From Phosphoribacter sp044220725 (lineage in GTDB: Bacteria > Actinomycetota > Actinomycetes > Actinomycetales > Dermatophilaceae): a stretch of DNA of 64,000 nucleotides. The translations under genes were made by a program, and so were the position numbers. The notes beneath the pieces were generated by a model. That model did not search any database, was not told where the DNA came from, and worked only from the letters and a program-made list of their open reading frames with translations. Each line of letters starts with the position of its first letter. The first letter of the stretch is position 1. Of this stretch, positions 8,126 to 17,827 are shown one piece after another. The stretch lies in contig JBGAQN010000002.1 of assembly GCA_044220725.1 (NCBI GenBank), positions 1 to 64,000 on the forward strand. The letters run 5' to 3'.

Positions 8126-8295
8126 AACTCGCGTCACTCAGCCAGCGGACGTCAGCGGCCTGCTGCCCGGCGTTGAACTAACGAGCCGCCTGCGGCGGCA
8201 AGAAGCCGATGGCCTTCTGTGTCAGTGGTGTCGTCCAGACTGTTGCCTAGCTAGCCTGCGGGCCTTTGGGTCGACGTTGAAGGAGGTGCGTCGCG

Positions 8296-11148
8296 GTGGT
8301 TGAAGTCGAACGCGGCGGCACCGTCGACACGCTGGAGTACTTCCACGAGCTGCTCCAGGCGCACTTCACGACCCTGCGTCAGCGGCGCCAGACGTTGGAG
8401 ATGGCAACACCCGTGTTCGCTCTGGAGCACGGGCTGGATGAGGACGAGCGCAAGCTCCTGCGCGACGCTGTGGTCGCCGCGCACCGAGAGCGCTTGATCG
8501 CCCGAGCTACCACCCGCTGGTGGCTCCCCCTGGTTGTGCACGCAGCTGAGATTGGCTACGTCTACGACGGCATCGAGTTCTGGCCGATCTATGCCAAGAG
8601 CACGCCGGGGTGGATCGACAGTCAATACGAGCGTGACCGCGTCCGCGACTGGTTCCGCAAGTTCTCCAAGGAGTACGGCGGCGCCATTCCGCAAGGCGCC
8701 TGGGCGTCCACCTTCCGCAAGATCGCCTGGCCCATCACCCACGCCGTGCTCCCGCGCTACCTCCAGGTCCAGCTGGCCCGGCTGCTCTACGACTACCGGA
8801 CCAGCTGGCCGAGTTCGCTCGACGACCCGGAAGCGCTCGGCGTTCGCCTCCACGGATGGTCGCGGTACTACGGCGAGCGGCTCGAGAAGTTCTGCCAGAA
8901 CACCGCCCTGCTCGGGCACGTCGCGGTCGCGCTACTGCTGTCGGCGGAAGACGAGCCGTCGCCCTATCTCGAGTCGTCGACGCTGGACCGCCTTGTCGAG
9001 AGTCTCAACAGTGAACGCCAGTCCCGACGGTGGCTGCAGGATGCTCGGAAGTCGGCGAGCAGTGTCAGGACGCGCCACTTCCAACGGCCGATCGGAGGGA
9101 CGCGGAGCGCCACAACTGACGGACGGGTGGCGGCGCTGACCGATCCCAAGCTCCAGCTGAAACTCCAGGGCGGCGTGTGGCACGCCTACGCCGTCATTCC
9201 TGATCTCAAGCCCCTTCAGAACAGCCTGCCCGTCGTCTATGACGCACTCCGGGACTCGCGCGCCTCCGTCGCCGGATCCCGAGAGATCATCCGCAGCGGT
9301 GCGCTGCTCTATGCACTGGCACCACTCGAACTGTCCACCTGGCCGTCGCCGGCGGAGGCGTTTCTGCAACTCAAGAACGCGTCGCAGTCGGTGAACCTCC
9401 TGATTGCCGACCAGTGTCGGATGACCAGCGGCCCCTGGTGGGTCTTCCGGCGCAAGCAGGACGAGCCGGCAGTCGAGGTGAAGGGCAAGTTCGTTCGGCC
9501 TAGTGGCACCTACTGCATCGTCGGCGCATCAGACCTGCCACCTCCGGAGGTCACCTGGTGCGATCCCGCTGAGATCGCAGTCGAGGGCGTGGCCGCGTAC
9601 TCGCTGCGAGTGCCGAATGCGATCACGGAGTCGGAGATCCGAGCCCTGGTAGCGGCTGGATTGTCCGTCCAGACGGACCTGTCGATCCAGCCGGTCGGGC
9701 TAGCTGCCAGCAGCTGGGACGGCCAGGGCGCCGTCGAGTGGCTCGCCGGCGAGCCCGCAATGGTCATGATTCGAGCCGAACATCCACCCCTGAAATGTCG
9801 GCTCACAATCAACGGTGACCCCTACTACCTCGACTGGCCTGCGGGCGAGACCGAACTGTTCCTGTCCCTGGACGGGCTCGCCGTCGGCACCCATGAGGTC
9901 GTCGTTGCTCTGGGCGACCTCGAGCGCGACGGACGGAGCGCAGGCGGCACGCTGATCGTCTCCATCCGCGACCCCCAGGCCCCCGGGGAAGGGATCTTCG
10001 CGGGCGAAGGCATCCGGCTGCGCACCTCTCCTGCTCAACCCAGCCTGCCTGAGGTCTGGGATGGGCGAGCCGTACTTGAGGTCGACGGCCCCGAGGGCAT
10101 GCCGGCCGAGCTTGCGATCACGCTGCGAGATGGCGTCGGCCGGCCCTTGGGCAAACCGGTGCGGCGCTCGTTGGAACTGCCGCTCTCGGGACATGACTGG
10201 CGCCGCGTCTTTGCGAAGCTTCGAGAGGCGCCCGAACTTGCACGGCACTACGACGAGGCGGATGTCGCCGAATTGACGATCAGCCGGGCGGGAGTTGGCT
10301 TCGCGGCACTGACGTGCGAACGCGGCTACCGCGGACTTCGCTGGGTGCTGACCAAGTGTCACGACGGCGACTACACCGCGCGCCTGATGGACCGCACTGA
10401 TGGTGATGGCGTCACTGTCGCCTTCTTCGCAATGGACCGCCCTCTTTCGGCTGAGAGCCAGCCGGCCGATGAGGAGTTCAAGAGCCCACCGCGGGGCGGC
10501 CTGCTATGGGCGACCAGCGGAGAACATACTGCGGGACAGATCGTCCCGCCCGACCCCAATCAGCTGCTGCGCATCGGGGCGACCACCCCGTCGATTCCGG
10601 CACGGTCGAGGTCCCTGGCTGAGGCGCGCAACCTGATCGCCCATCACCGTCGATGGAGTGATGCGGAACTGCCGGCACACCCCTTCGGGATGCGCGATCG
10701 TGAACGAGTTCTCCAGGCCATCACGACGGCCATGGTCGTCCTGCTCGCACCAGGACAGTGGGCGCACTTCGAGCATCAGATTGCTGGACTCGCTGCTGAT
10801 CACGTCGATCTCAACCGCGCCCAGAAATTGGTTGGCGACAGCACCGCTCAGTGGGCGACGGCACAGACCATCGCCTCACATCTCTGGCAGTGGAACACTC
10901 CCAAGGACCTGATCATGGGCTTCAGCGAAGCCATCTCTGATCTCGCCAAGTCGAGCGGCATGACGGACATTAAGAAGGGCGCCCGTTTCCTGCTCCAGCT
11001 CACGAGTTCGCCGGGCGAGCTTCTCGACTGGGATCAGGACGAACTGAACCAGTACCTGCGCTGCGTGCTCACAGATCCCGTGCTCGTTCGAGCGGCGCGA
11101 TTCGCGGTGCTCGGGACGATCAACGAAGTGGCAGGAGGAGTCGGATGA
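8296..11148 (+). CDS. 950-aa protein of unknown function, first gene of the defence operon
   Basis: I do not recognise this family. The GTG start at 8296 follows an AAGGAGG ribosome site (8281-8287) at ideal spacing. The N-terminal third is helical and aromatic-rich (YFHELLQAHFTTLRQRRQTL, then WFRKFSKEYGG). The middle third is rich in predicted beta strands (GPWWVFRRKQDEPAVEVKGK, RLTINGDPYYLDWPAGETEL) suggestive of Ig-like or sandwich domains. The C-terminal part returns to helices. No Walker, nuclease or methyltransferase motif is visible. Its stop overlaps the next ATG (11145-11148), so it should be made with the downstream helicase module. By position it could play the role of DruB/DruC-type partners in a Druantia-like system, but I see no sequence proof. 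Confidence 0.75.
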   Translation: MVEVERGGTVDTLEYFHELLQAHFTTLRQRRQTLEMATPVFALEHGLDEDERKLLRDAVVAAHRERLIARATTRWWLPLVVHAAEIGYVYDGIEFWPIYAKSTPGWIDSQYERDRVRDWFRKFSKEYGGAIPQGAWASTFRKIAWPITHAVLPRYLQVQLARLLYDYRTSWPSSLDDPEALGVRLHGWSRYYGERLEKFCQNTALLGHVAVALLLSAEDEPSPYLESSTLDRLVESLNSERQSRRWLQDARKSASSVRTRHFQRPIGGTRSATTDGRVAALTDPKLQLKLQGGVWHAYAVIPDLKPLQNSLPVVYDALRDSRASVAGSREIIRSGALLYALAPLELSTWPSPAEAFLQLKNASQSVNLLIADQCRMTSGPWWVFRRKQDEPAVEVKGKFVRPSGTYCIVGASDLPPPEVTWCDPAEIAVEGVAAYSLRVPNAITESEIRALVAAGLSVQTDLSIQPVGLAASSWDGQGAVEWLAGEPAMVMIRAEHPPLKCRLTINGDPYYLDWPAGETELFLSLDGLAVGTHEVVVALGDLERDGRSAGGTLIVSIRDPQAPGEGIFAGEGIRLRTSPAQPSLPEVWDGRAVLEVDGPEGMPAELAITLRDGVGRPLGKPVRRSLELPLSGHDWRRVFAKLREAPELARHYDEADVAELTISRAGVGFAALTCERGYRGLRWVLTKCHDGDYTARLMDRTDGDGVTVAFFAMDRPLSAESQPADEEFKSPPRGGLLWATSGEHTAGQIVPPDPNQLLRIGATTPSIPARSRSLAEARNLIAHHRRWSDAELPAHPFGMRDRERVLQAITTAMVVLLAPGQWAHFEHQIAGLAADHVDLNRAQKLVGDSTAQWATAQTIASHLWQWNTPKDLIMGFSEAISDLAKSSGMTDIKKGARFLLQLTSSPGELLDWDQDELNQYLRCVLTDPVLVRAARFAVLGTINEVAGGVG

Positions 11149-12221
11149 CAGTCCAACGCATCGAGCGCGGCGAAGTCACGACCCGAGCCGTGGGGATTCT
11201 CGGGCTCGACCCTGCCGGGCTCGACTTGTTCTCGACTGAAGGCCTGTGCGCATCACTCCGACGAGCTGCATCATTCCTGTGCCCTGCGTCGCCCCACCAG
11301 ATCGTCGACGCCGTCCTCGAGGCGCTCGCGCCATTGTCGGAGGGGCTCGAACGTGACAGGGTCGTCGAGGCAATGGACGCCCTGGTGATGTCGGGGGACC
11401 TGCTCGAACTTCGGCAGCCTGAGAGCCGCTCTCGGCTGCTGTTCCTCGGTCCTCCTTCCTTCGTCGAGAAGCACCCCGGCGAATATCTGCTGCTCGGCAT
11501 CCGTCCCCGCGCGGCGACCCTCCTCGGCTCGGCCACAGCAGATGCCGAAGTCATCTACGACGCACACACTCGATCTGTCCTTTTGGATGCCGACTCTGGC
11601 ACCGCCAGCCTCCTGGCGGCTGGCCTCCACTGCCTGACCAGGAAGCAGTGGACGAAGGCGCCCCGCATCGAGTCGCCGGCCGATGTGATCGAGAAGACCA
11701 GGGAACGTCTCGGCGCTGAGCGGTCGGTTGGTGTCGTCTCTGGCCTGACCATCATTGGGCCAGCTGGCTCCGGCCAGTCCTACAAGGGTCGTTGGCGCGA
11801 ACCCGCTAACGGAGACGACGGGATCTTCACCGGGCGACGACCGCAGGCCTATGGAGCACCGATCTGGTGTGCCGTGGACCTCGCTGGTGGTGTTCCTCAG
11901 GCTGTGCTCGATCTGCCCGTCGACTCTAGTGTTGCTCCTGGTTGGGACGAGGCACGGCGGATCCAGGCCGCGCTCGACGCAGACCGTGGGGAGCCCCAGG
12001 CCTACCGGGTTCGCTCGGGCGACCGTCCAGGCGGCACCTTCCTCGACTTCCTTGCTCCGCTGCCGTCGTGGGCGGAGCGCTACCTGGGGATCAGCGGGTG
12101 GCCCGCAGCCAAGGGGCCTAAGTCGCTCTTCACGTACTGCCTGCCGGCCTCCGCAATAGACGACGCTCAACAGTTCCTCTCGTCATCCCTCTGGATGACC
12201 GTGATCAAGGAAGATCGGTAA
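11145..12221 (+). CDS. 358-aa protein of unknown function, second gene of the defence operon
   Basis: No family is recognised. The N-terminal 100 residues contain SPHQIVDAVLEALAPL and VVEAMDALVMSGDLLEL, a layout like a winged helix. The rest is mixed alpha/beta with no catalytic motif I can name. It starts with ATG at 11145, preceded by GGAGGAG inside the end of the upstream gene, and ends 2 bp before the helicase ATG. The tight coupling on both sides implies that its product works with the 950-aa protein and the helicase. Confidence 0.75.
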   Translation: MTVQRIERGEVTTRAVGILGLDPAGLDLFSTEGLCASLRRAASFLCPASPHQIVDAVLEALAPLSEGLERDRVVEAMDALVMSGDLLELRQPESRSRLLFLGPPSFVEKHPGEYLLLGIRPRAATLLGSATADAEVIYDAHTRSVLLDADSGTASLLAAGLHCLTRKQWTKAPRIESPADVIEKTRERLGAERSVGVVSGLTIIGPAGSGQSYKGRWREPANGDDGIFTGRRPQAYGAPIWCAVDLAGGVPQAVLDLPVDSSVAPGWDEARRIQAALDADRGEPQAYRVRSGDRPGGTFLDFLAPLPSWAERYLGISGWPAAKGPKSLFTYCLPASAIDDAQQFLSSSLWMTVIKEDR

Positions 12222-12223
12222 CC

Positions 12224-15200
12224 ATGACGGTTCGTGCCCTCACCATCGCAGAGACGATCAGCGAGATTCGTCTGGCCCTCCGCGAGTACATCGAAGCGAC
12301 GTACCACATTGGCCACCCCTCGCTAATCCGACAGCGACAGGTGCTGCTCGATGAGCCGGGCAACACCTTCCAGGCGCCTTTCCTTGAGAGCACGCCGCGG
12401 TACACGCCGGGCAAGCGATTCGCCGACCTCGACCTTGACCCTGCCGCCCATGACTTGTTCGCGGTCCTGACCTCCAAGGAGGATGGACAGAAGCGGTTGG
12501 TCTTTGATCCGCTGTACACCCACCAGGCGACCGCGTTGGAAGCAACGGGACGCGACGGTCAGAGCCTCGTGGTCATGACCGGTACGGGTTCCGGCAAGAC
12601 CGAATCGTTCCTACTGCCGATGCTGTCCAAGCTCGCGGCGGAGGCCGCCAACAGGCCCGACTCGTTCGCGACGCCTGCGGTGCGGGCGTTGGTGCTCTAC
12701 CCGATGAACGCCCTGGTCAACGATCAGCTCGGTCGCCTTCGGCTGCTGCTCGGCGATGACCGCGTCACGTCTCAGTTCACGGCCTGGGCCGGCCGCCCGG
12801 CCCGGTTCGCGCGCTACACCAGCCGCACGCTGTACCCCGGTGTGCGGACGGCTAAGAAGGACGGACTTCGGCTCAAGTCGATCAGGACGTACTACATCGA
12901 GCTGCTGGACGAGGCAGCCAAGGACGGTTCGCCACGTCAGGAACGCGCGAAGCGGCTCATCAAGGAGCTGAAAGAGCGCGGCAAGTGGCCCGCCAAGCCG
13001 GATCTGGCCGCATGGTACGGATCGGGCGAGTGGTTCGACCGCAAGACGAAGAAGCCCCGCCGTGCGGTCATGCGTCCCGAGGACGCCGAACTCCTCACCC
13101 GTGACGAGGTCCTCAACTGGCCCCCGGATGTCCTGATTACCAACTACTCGATGTTGGAGTACATGTTGATGCGGCCGCTCGAACGGCCCATCTTCGACGC
13201 CACTCGGCAGTGGCTCCAGGACAACCCTGATGAGAAGTTCCTGCTGATCATCGACGAGGCGCACCTGTACCGGGGAGCTGCTGGGGCGGAGGTCGCGCTG
13301 CTGTTGCGTCGCCTGCGCGCCCGACTGGGCATCCCGGCCGAGCGGGTCCAGGTGATCGCGACCAGCGCATCGTTCTCCAGCAAGGACTACGCGCGCGAGT
13401 TCGCCGCAGCGCTCACCGGCAAGCAGGTCTCCGACTTCGCCGACGCAGTGACCGGCGTCCTCGATCTCCGTTCTCCTGATGCTCCGGGATCTCAGGCCGA
13501 CGCCGAGGCTCTGGCCGGGATCGCCATGGAGGACTACTACGCCGCGGAGAGTGACGAGGCTCGGCTCACCGCGGTGGAGAGCCTGCTTTCCTACCGTGGG
13601 ATCACAGCTGACGCGGGGGAGACATCGAGCGCTGTCCTGCATGCGGCACTGCACGAATTCCCGCCACTCGCGCGGCTGGTCAACGAGACGATGAAGAAGG
13701 CGCTCCCGGTGAGCGAACTTGGCGCCCTGGTGTTCCCCGAGGTCGAGCAGACCATCGCCGATCAGGCGGTCTCGACGCTGATCTCGCTCGGAAGCGCCGC
13801 TAGGCGGACCGAGGAGGAGGCCGGGCTGCTGCCGTGCCGCGTCCATGCCTTCTTCCGCGGTCTGCCGGGTCTCTGGGCATGCCTCGACCCCGACTGCGAC
13901 GTCGACCGAGGCGGTATCCTAAAGGGCCCGATCGGTGCCATGTACGGGCAGCCGCAACAGACCTGTTCGTGCGGCGCCCGGGTGTTCGAGCTCTACACGT
14001 GCCGCCAGTGCGGGACGGCATACGCCCGCGCCTACACCGACGACCTCGAGAACCCGACCTACCTGTGGCAGGAGCCGGGGCGTGCCTTCAACGCAGCCTC
14101 GGGACCGGTGGCCGAGCTGCAGGCGATCGACCTGCTGCTCGAGGAGCCACCCGCCGACATCGACCACGCCCAGCTTCAGGAACTCGACCTGATCACCGGC
14201 CGGCTCAACCCCCAGGATCTAGGGGAGCGCTGGCGGAAGGTGTGGCTGCGCTACCCGCGTCACGGTGAGCAGTCGACGGGCGATGATGACGACTCGACGA
14301 AGTCGAAGATCACCGGTGAGTTCATCCCGTGCGGTGTGTGTGGCGACCAGGCGAACTTCGGCCGGACCAGCGTCCAGGATCACCAGACCAAGGGCGACCA
14401 GCCCTTCCAGGCTCTCGTCAGCCGGCAACTCGAAGTGCAGCCGCCCGGCCCGCAGCCTGCCGACGACTTTGCACCCCTGCGCGGCCGCAAGGTACTGGCC
14501 TTCTCCGACTCGCGTCAGGTCGCAGCCCGACTGGCTCCGAACGTCCAGGACTACTCACTGCGCGACGCCGTTCGGCCGATCGTCCTGAAGGGTTGGGACG
14601 AACTTTCGAGGCAGATTGTCGGCCCGGCTCTGAGCCTGGAGAACATCTACCTCGCCGCCATGGTGGGGGCGAAGCTGCTCGGAGTGCGCCTGCGACCAGA
14701 GCTGACCGGCACCGAAGACTTCACGGCATTCACACAGGTGTCCAAGTCGATCGACAAGGGTGCGCTCAAGGACCCCGCCGAGTTCATTCAGCTGTACTCG
14801 ATCCAAGACGACCCGCCCCAGTCGCTGCTGCGCAACCTCGTCCCGACGCTGACGAGTCGCTATTACAACTTCGCTGCCCTCGGCCTGGCGTCGCTTCGGG
14901 AGCGCGGCAACCTTCGAGATGAAGTCCTCGGGGAACTCATCGACATCCCGGGTGTCGCCGTGACACCCGAGGAGAAGCTGGCCCTCGTCCGAATGTGGCT
15001 GTCCCTCTGGACACGTCCGGGCATCTGGTTCTCTGCCATGAGCGCCGATTGGAAGGGCACGAGGGTCCACGCGGTCTCTGGCAAGTTCAGCAAGCTCATG
15101 AGCTGGCTGCCATCCAAGGAAGCGCGCAAGATCTTCGAGAAGGAGTGGCTCCCGGTCCTTCAAGGGAAGTTCTGCAAGAAGGTCGGCGACAGGTACCAGT

Positions 15201-17827
15201 TGCAGGCGCGCAACGTCGCGCTAGAAATCGACCCTGTCTGGGGCTATTGCGACAAGTGCCGGTTCACTCAACGACCGTTCCCCGGCCGGAAGACCTGCAT
15301 CTCGTGCGGCGCCGACAAGGTGCGCGAGCTGAATCCCGATGAGGACGAGGTCTTCAGCGCGCGGAAGGGTTACTACCGCGCGAGCTCGAAGCGTGCGATG
15401 ACGACCCCGCCCGGCGAGGTCATGAGCATCGTCGCGGCCGAGCACACCGCCCAGCTCAACTCGTCGCAGACGGATGACATCTTCTCCAAGGCGGAGATGT
15501 ACGAACTACTGTTCCAAGACGTCAACATCGCTGTGCCCGCTCCGGGCGAGCAGCCGGAAGTCGCCATCGACCTTCTGTCCTGCACGACCACCATGGAGGT
15601 CGGCATAGACATCGGCAGCCTGAGTGGCGTGGCTCTCAGGAACATGCCGCCCTCGCGCGCCAATTACCAGCAGCGAGCTGGTCGTGCCGGTCGTCGTGGC
15701 AATTCCGTCGCTACCGTCATCGCCTTCGGCAGCGCGGACACGCACGACGATCACTACTTCCGTGAGCCGAAGGACATGATCAGCGGGGAGGTCACCGACC
15801 CGATCCTGACCATGAGCAACATCGAGATCGCCAAGCGCCACGTGACGGCGTTCCTGCTGCAGCGGTACCACCAGGACCGGGTCACGACGTTCGACCCCGA
15901 GACCATGCCGGCCAACCTGTTCGAGGTGCTGGGTTCAGTGACTGACTTCTTGTCGGACACCGCGACGCTCAACCGCGCAGACTTCGAGAAGTGGCTCGTC
16001 GCAAACGAGTCGGAGCTCCGCGCGGAGGTTGACGGCTGGCTTCCGGATGAGATTACCGACGATGGCCGGAACGAGGTTCTCGATGGGCTGATCAAGACGA
16101 CACTCGGTGGCATCGATGAGGCGTTGGACATCGCGGCCAACGACGGCACCACCAGCGCCGACTTAGATGAGAACGAAGCTGGACCGACGGCCGACGCCGA
16201 CGACCCTGCCGAGGAGGTCAGCACCGACGACGGTGAAGGTGACGGCGATAGAGATATCCCCTCGGAGGATGGCGGCGAAGACCTCAGCTCGCAGCGTGCC
16301 CGCACGAAGCTGCTCGACCGACTCCTCTACAGGGGAATCCTGCCGCGCTACGCATTCCCGACGGACGTCGTCAGCTTCCACATCTTCGATGAGGGTCGGT
16401 CGAGTGCCTTCCGGCCGGTGTTCCAATACGCACCGAGCCAAGGCCTGAGCATCGCGTTGAGCCAGTACGCACCTGGCAAGGTCGTCTGGGTGGACAAGCG
16501 CGAGTGGACTTCGTCTGCGCTCTACTCGCCGATGCGACGGGACCTCACAGACGCGTGGCGCGACCGTCTCATGTACTTCGAGTGCCAGGACTGCCACTAC
16601 GCCACGCACATTCCCTGGGAGCAGGCCGATCGCGGCCGGACCGACTTCTGCCCGGCATGCAAGGGCGAGCGCTTCGGGCCTGGTATGAACTGGCTGCGGC
16701 CGCCCGGCTTCGCGCACCCGATCTCAGAGCCGCCTGGCACAAGCCCCGACGACGCCCCGGCAATCTCGTACGCGACTCGGGCGAAGCTGATCGCCAGCGG
16801 GCCCGTGGCTGAGTCGCTGTGGGAGAAGGTGACCGACAGCGTCCATCAGAACTTTGACCGCCAGACCCTTCTGGTCTCGAACACGGGGCCACGGAACGAG
16901 GGCTATACCTACTGCACCTGGTGCGGTCTCATCGAACCGACGGCGATGCCAACCCCGCTCCTCGCAGGGACGCACGCGAAGCCGTTCCCGACGGACCCGA
17001 AGGACGCCATGTGCCCAGGAGGGCGAGCGTCGCGTGGCTTGGTGCTCGGCACCGACTTCATCTCGGATGTGCTCCTCGTCCGGCTGGCGGTGTCCGATCC
17101 GGTGACCCTGCGACCGTCGTACCTGTCCTCGCAGGTAGCGCTGCGCACCGTGGCGGAGGCACTCACGATCGCCGCGACACAGGCGCTGGAGATCGAAGCC
17201 AGTGAACTCCAAGCGGAGTTCCGGCCTGCACTGACCCCGCTGGGTGGCCATGGCCGCGAGGCAGAGATCTACCTGTACGACACGCTTGCCGGTGGCGCCG
17301 GCTTCACTGAGCAGGCCAGCAAGCTCGGCATCAAGTTCTTCAAGCTTGCACTCAAGCGACTTGAAGAGTGCCCAGCTGACTGCGAGGAGTCCTGCTACCG
17401 GTGTCTGCGGAGCTTCCGCAACCGCTTCGAGCACACCCAGCTTGACCGGCACGTCGGTGCGAGCCTTCTGCGTTACCTGATCGACGGAACGCTTCCGACG
17501 CTGTCACAGCAGCGTCTCGACCGTTCCGCAGACCGGCTGTACGAGGATCTGGTTCGTTCGGGCATCGGTGGCGTCGAGTTCGAGCGCAACGCGACGGTGA
17601 GTGTCGAGGGCATCGGCAACGTTGACGTGCCCATTCTCGCGACCAAGCCGAACGGCCAGCGGGCACTCATCGGCATCCATGGACCGCTGACGCCTGATGT
17701 TGCCCCGACGCTTGAGCTGAACCGGGTCCATCAGGAGACGTTCGAGCGGGTCAAGCTGGTCGACGACCTGATCATCGCCCGGAGCCTGCCGAGCGCATCG
17801 CGTGAGGTGAGGGAGTTCGTGCGGTGA
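12224..17827 (+). CDS. 1867-aa DEAD/DEAH helicase with DUF1998 region (DruE-like)
   Basis: A superfamily 2 helicase with motif I TGTGSGKT at about residues 119-126, DEAH in LLIIDEAHLYRGAAG near 343, motif III TSASF, and motif VI QRAGRAGRRG near 1150. The C-terminal DUF1998 signature follows: TLAGGAGFTEQ near 1686, then CPADCEESCYRCLR near 1715 and an H..LDRH. At least four CxxC-type clusters suggest zinc ribbons near residues 580-600, 700, 1008-1025 and 1450-1480. An acidic linker of about 60 residues is near 1310-1360. Very large DUF1998 helicases are the hallmark of Druantia DruE and also occur in DISARM (DrmA/DrmB). The DUF4338 gene nearby favours the former. It probably unwinds or tracks on invading DNA. 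Its stop overlaps the GTG of the nuclease gene. Confidence 0.88.
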   Translation: MTVRALTIAETISEIRLALREYIEATYHIGHPSLIRQRQVLLDEPGNTFQAPFLESTPRYTPGKRFADLDLDPAAHDLFAVLTSKEDGQKRLVFDPLYTHQATALEATGRDGQSLVVMTGTGSGKTESFLLPMLSKLAAEAANRPDSFATPAVRALVLYPMNALVNDQLGRLRLLLGDDRVTSQFTAWAGRPARFARYTSRTLYPGVRTAKKDGLRLKSIRTYYIELLDEAAKDGSPRQERAKRLIKELKERGKWPAKPDLAAWYGSGEWFDRKTKKPRRAVMRPEDAELLTRDEVLNWPPDVLITNYSMLEYMLMRPLERPIFDATRQWLQDNPDEKFLLIIDEAHLYRGAAGAEVALLLRRLRARLGIPAERVQVIATSASFSSKDYAREFAAALTGKQVSDFADAVTGVLDLRSPDAPGSQADAEALAGIAMEDYYAAESDEARLTAVESLLSYRGITADAGETSSAVLHAALHEFPPLARLVNETMKKALPVSELGALVFPEVEQTIADQAVSTLISLGSAARRTEEEAGLLPCRVHAFFRGLPGLWACLDPDCDVDRGGILKGPIGAMYGQPQQTCSCGARVFELYTCRQCGTAYARAYTDDLENPTYLWQEPGRAFNAASGPVAELQAIDLLLEEPPADIDHAQLQELDLITGRLNPQDLGERWRKVWLRYPRHGEQSTGDDDDSTKSKITGEFIPCGVCGDQANFGRTSVQDHQTKGDQPFQALVSRQLEVQPPGPQPADDFAPLRGRKVLAFSDSRQVAARLAPNVQDYSLRDAVRPIVLKGWDELSRQIVGPALSLENIYLAAMVGAKLLGVRLRPELTGTEDFTAFTQVSKSIDKGALKDPAEFIQLYSIQDDPPQSLLRNLVPTLTSRYYNFAALGLASLRERGNLRDEVLGELIDIPGVAVTPEEKLALVRMWLSLWTRPGIWFSAMSADWKGTRVHAVSGKFSKLMSWLPSKEARKIFEKEWLPVLQGKFCKKVGDRYQLQARNVALEIDPVWGYCDKCRFTQRPFPGRKTCISCGADKVRELNPDEDEVFSARKGYYRASSKRAMTTPPGEVMSIVAAEHTAQLNSSQTDDIFSKAEMYELLFQDVNIAVPAPGEQPEVAIDLLSCTTTMEVGIDIGSLSGVALRNMPPSRANYQQRAGRAGRRGNSVATVIAFGSADTHDDHYFREPKDMISGEVTDPILTMSNIEIAKRHVTAFLLQRYHQDRVTTFDPETMPANLFEVLGSVTDFLSDTATLNRADFEKWLVANESELRAEVDGWLPDEITDDGRNEVLDGLIKTTLGGIDEALDIAANDGTTSADLDENEAGPTADADDPAEEVSTDDGEGDGDRDIPSEDGGEDLSSQRARTKLLDRLLYRGILPRYAFPTDVVSFHIFDEGRSSAFRPVFQYAPSQGLSIALSQYAPGKVVWVDKREWTSSALYSPMRRDLTDAWRDRLMYFECQDCHYATHIPWEQADRGRTDFCPACKGERFGPGMNWLRPPGFAHPISEPPGTSPDDAPAISYATRAKLIASGPVAESLWEKVTDSVHQNFDRQTLLVSNTGPRNEGYTYCTWCGLIEPTAMPTPLLAGTHAKPFPTDPKDAMCPGGRASRGLVLGTDFISDVLLVRLAVSDPVTLRPSYLSSQVALRTVAEALTIAATQALEIEASELQAEFRPALTPLGGHGREAEIYLYDTLAGGAGFTEQASKLGIKFFKLALKRLEECPADCEESCYRCLRSFRNRFEHTQLDRHVGASLLRYLIDGTLPTLSQQRLDRSADRLYEDLVRSGIGGVEFERNATVSVEGIGNVDVPILATKPNGQRALIGIHGPLTPDVAPTLELNRVHQETFERVKLVDDLIIARSLPSASREVREFVR

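Noticed and set aside
12611..13846. 411-codon open frame opposite the helicase gene
   Set aside because: It is a high-GC shadow frame with no conserved domain, lying wholly inside the helicase gene whose motifs are intact.
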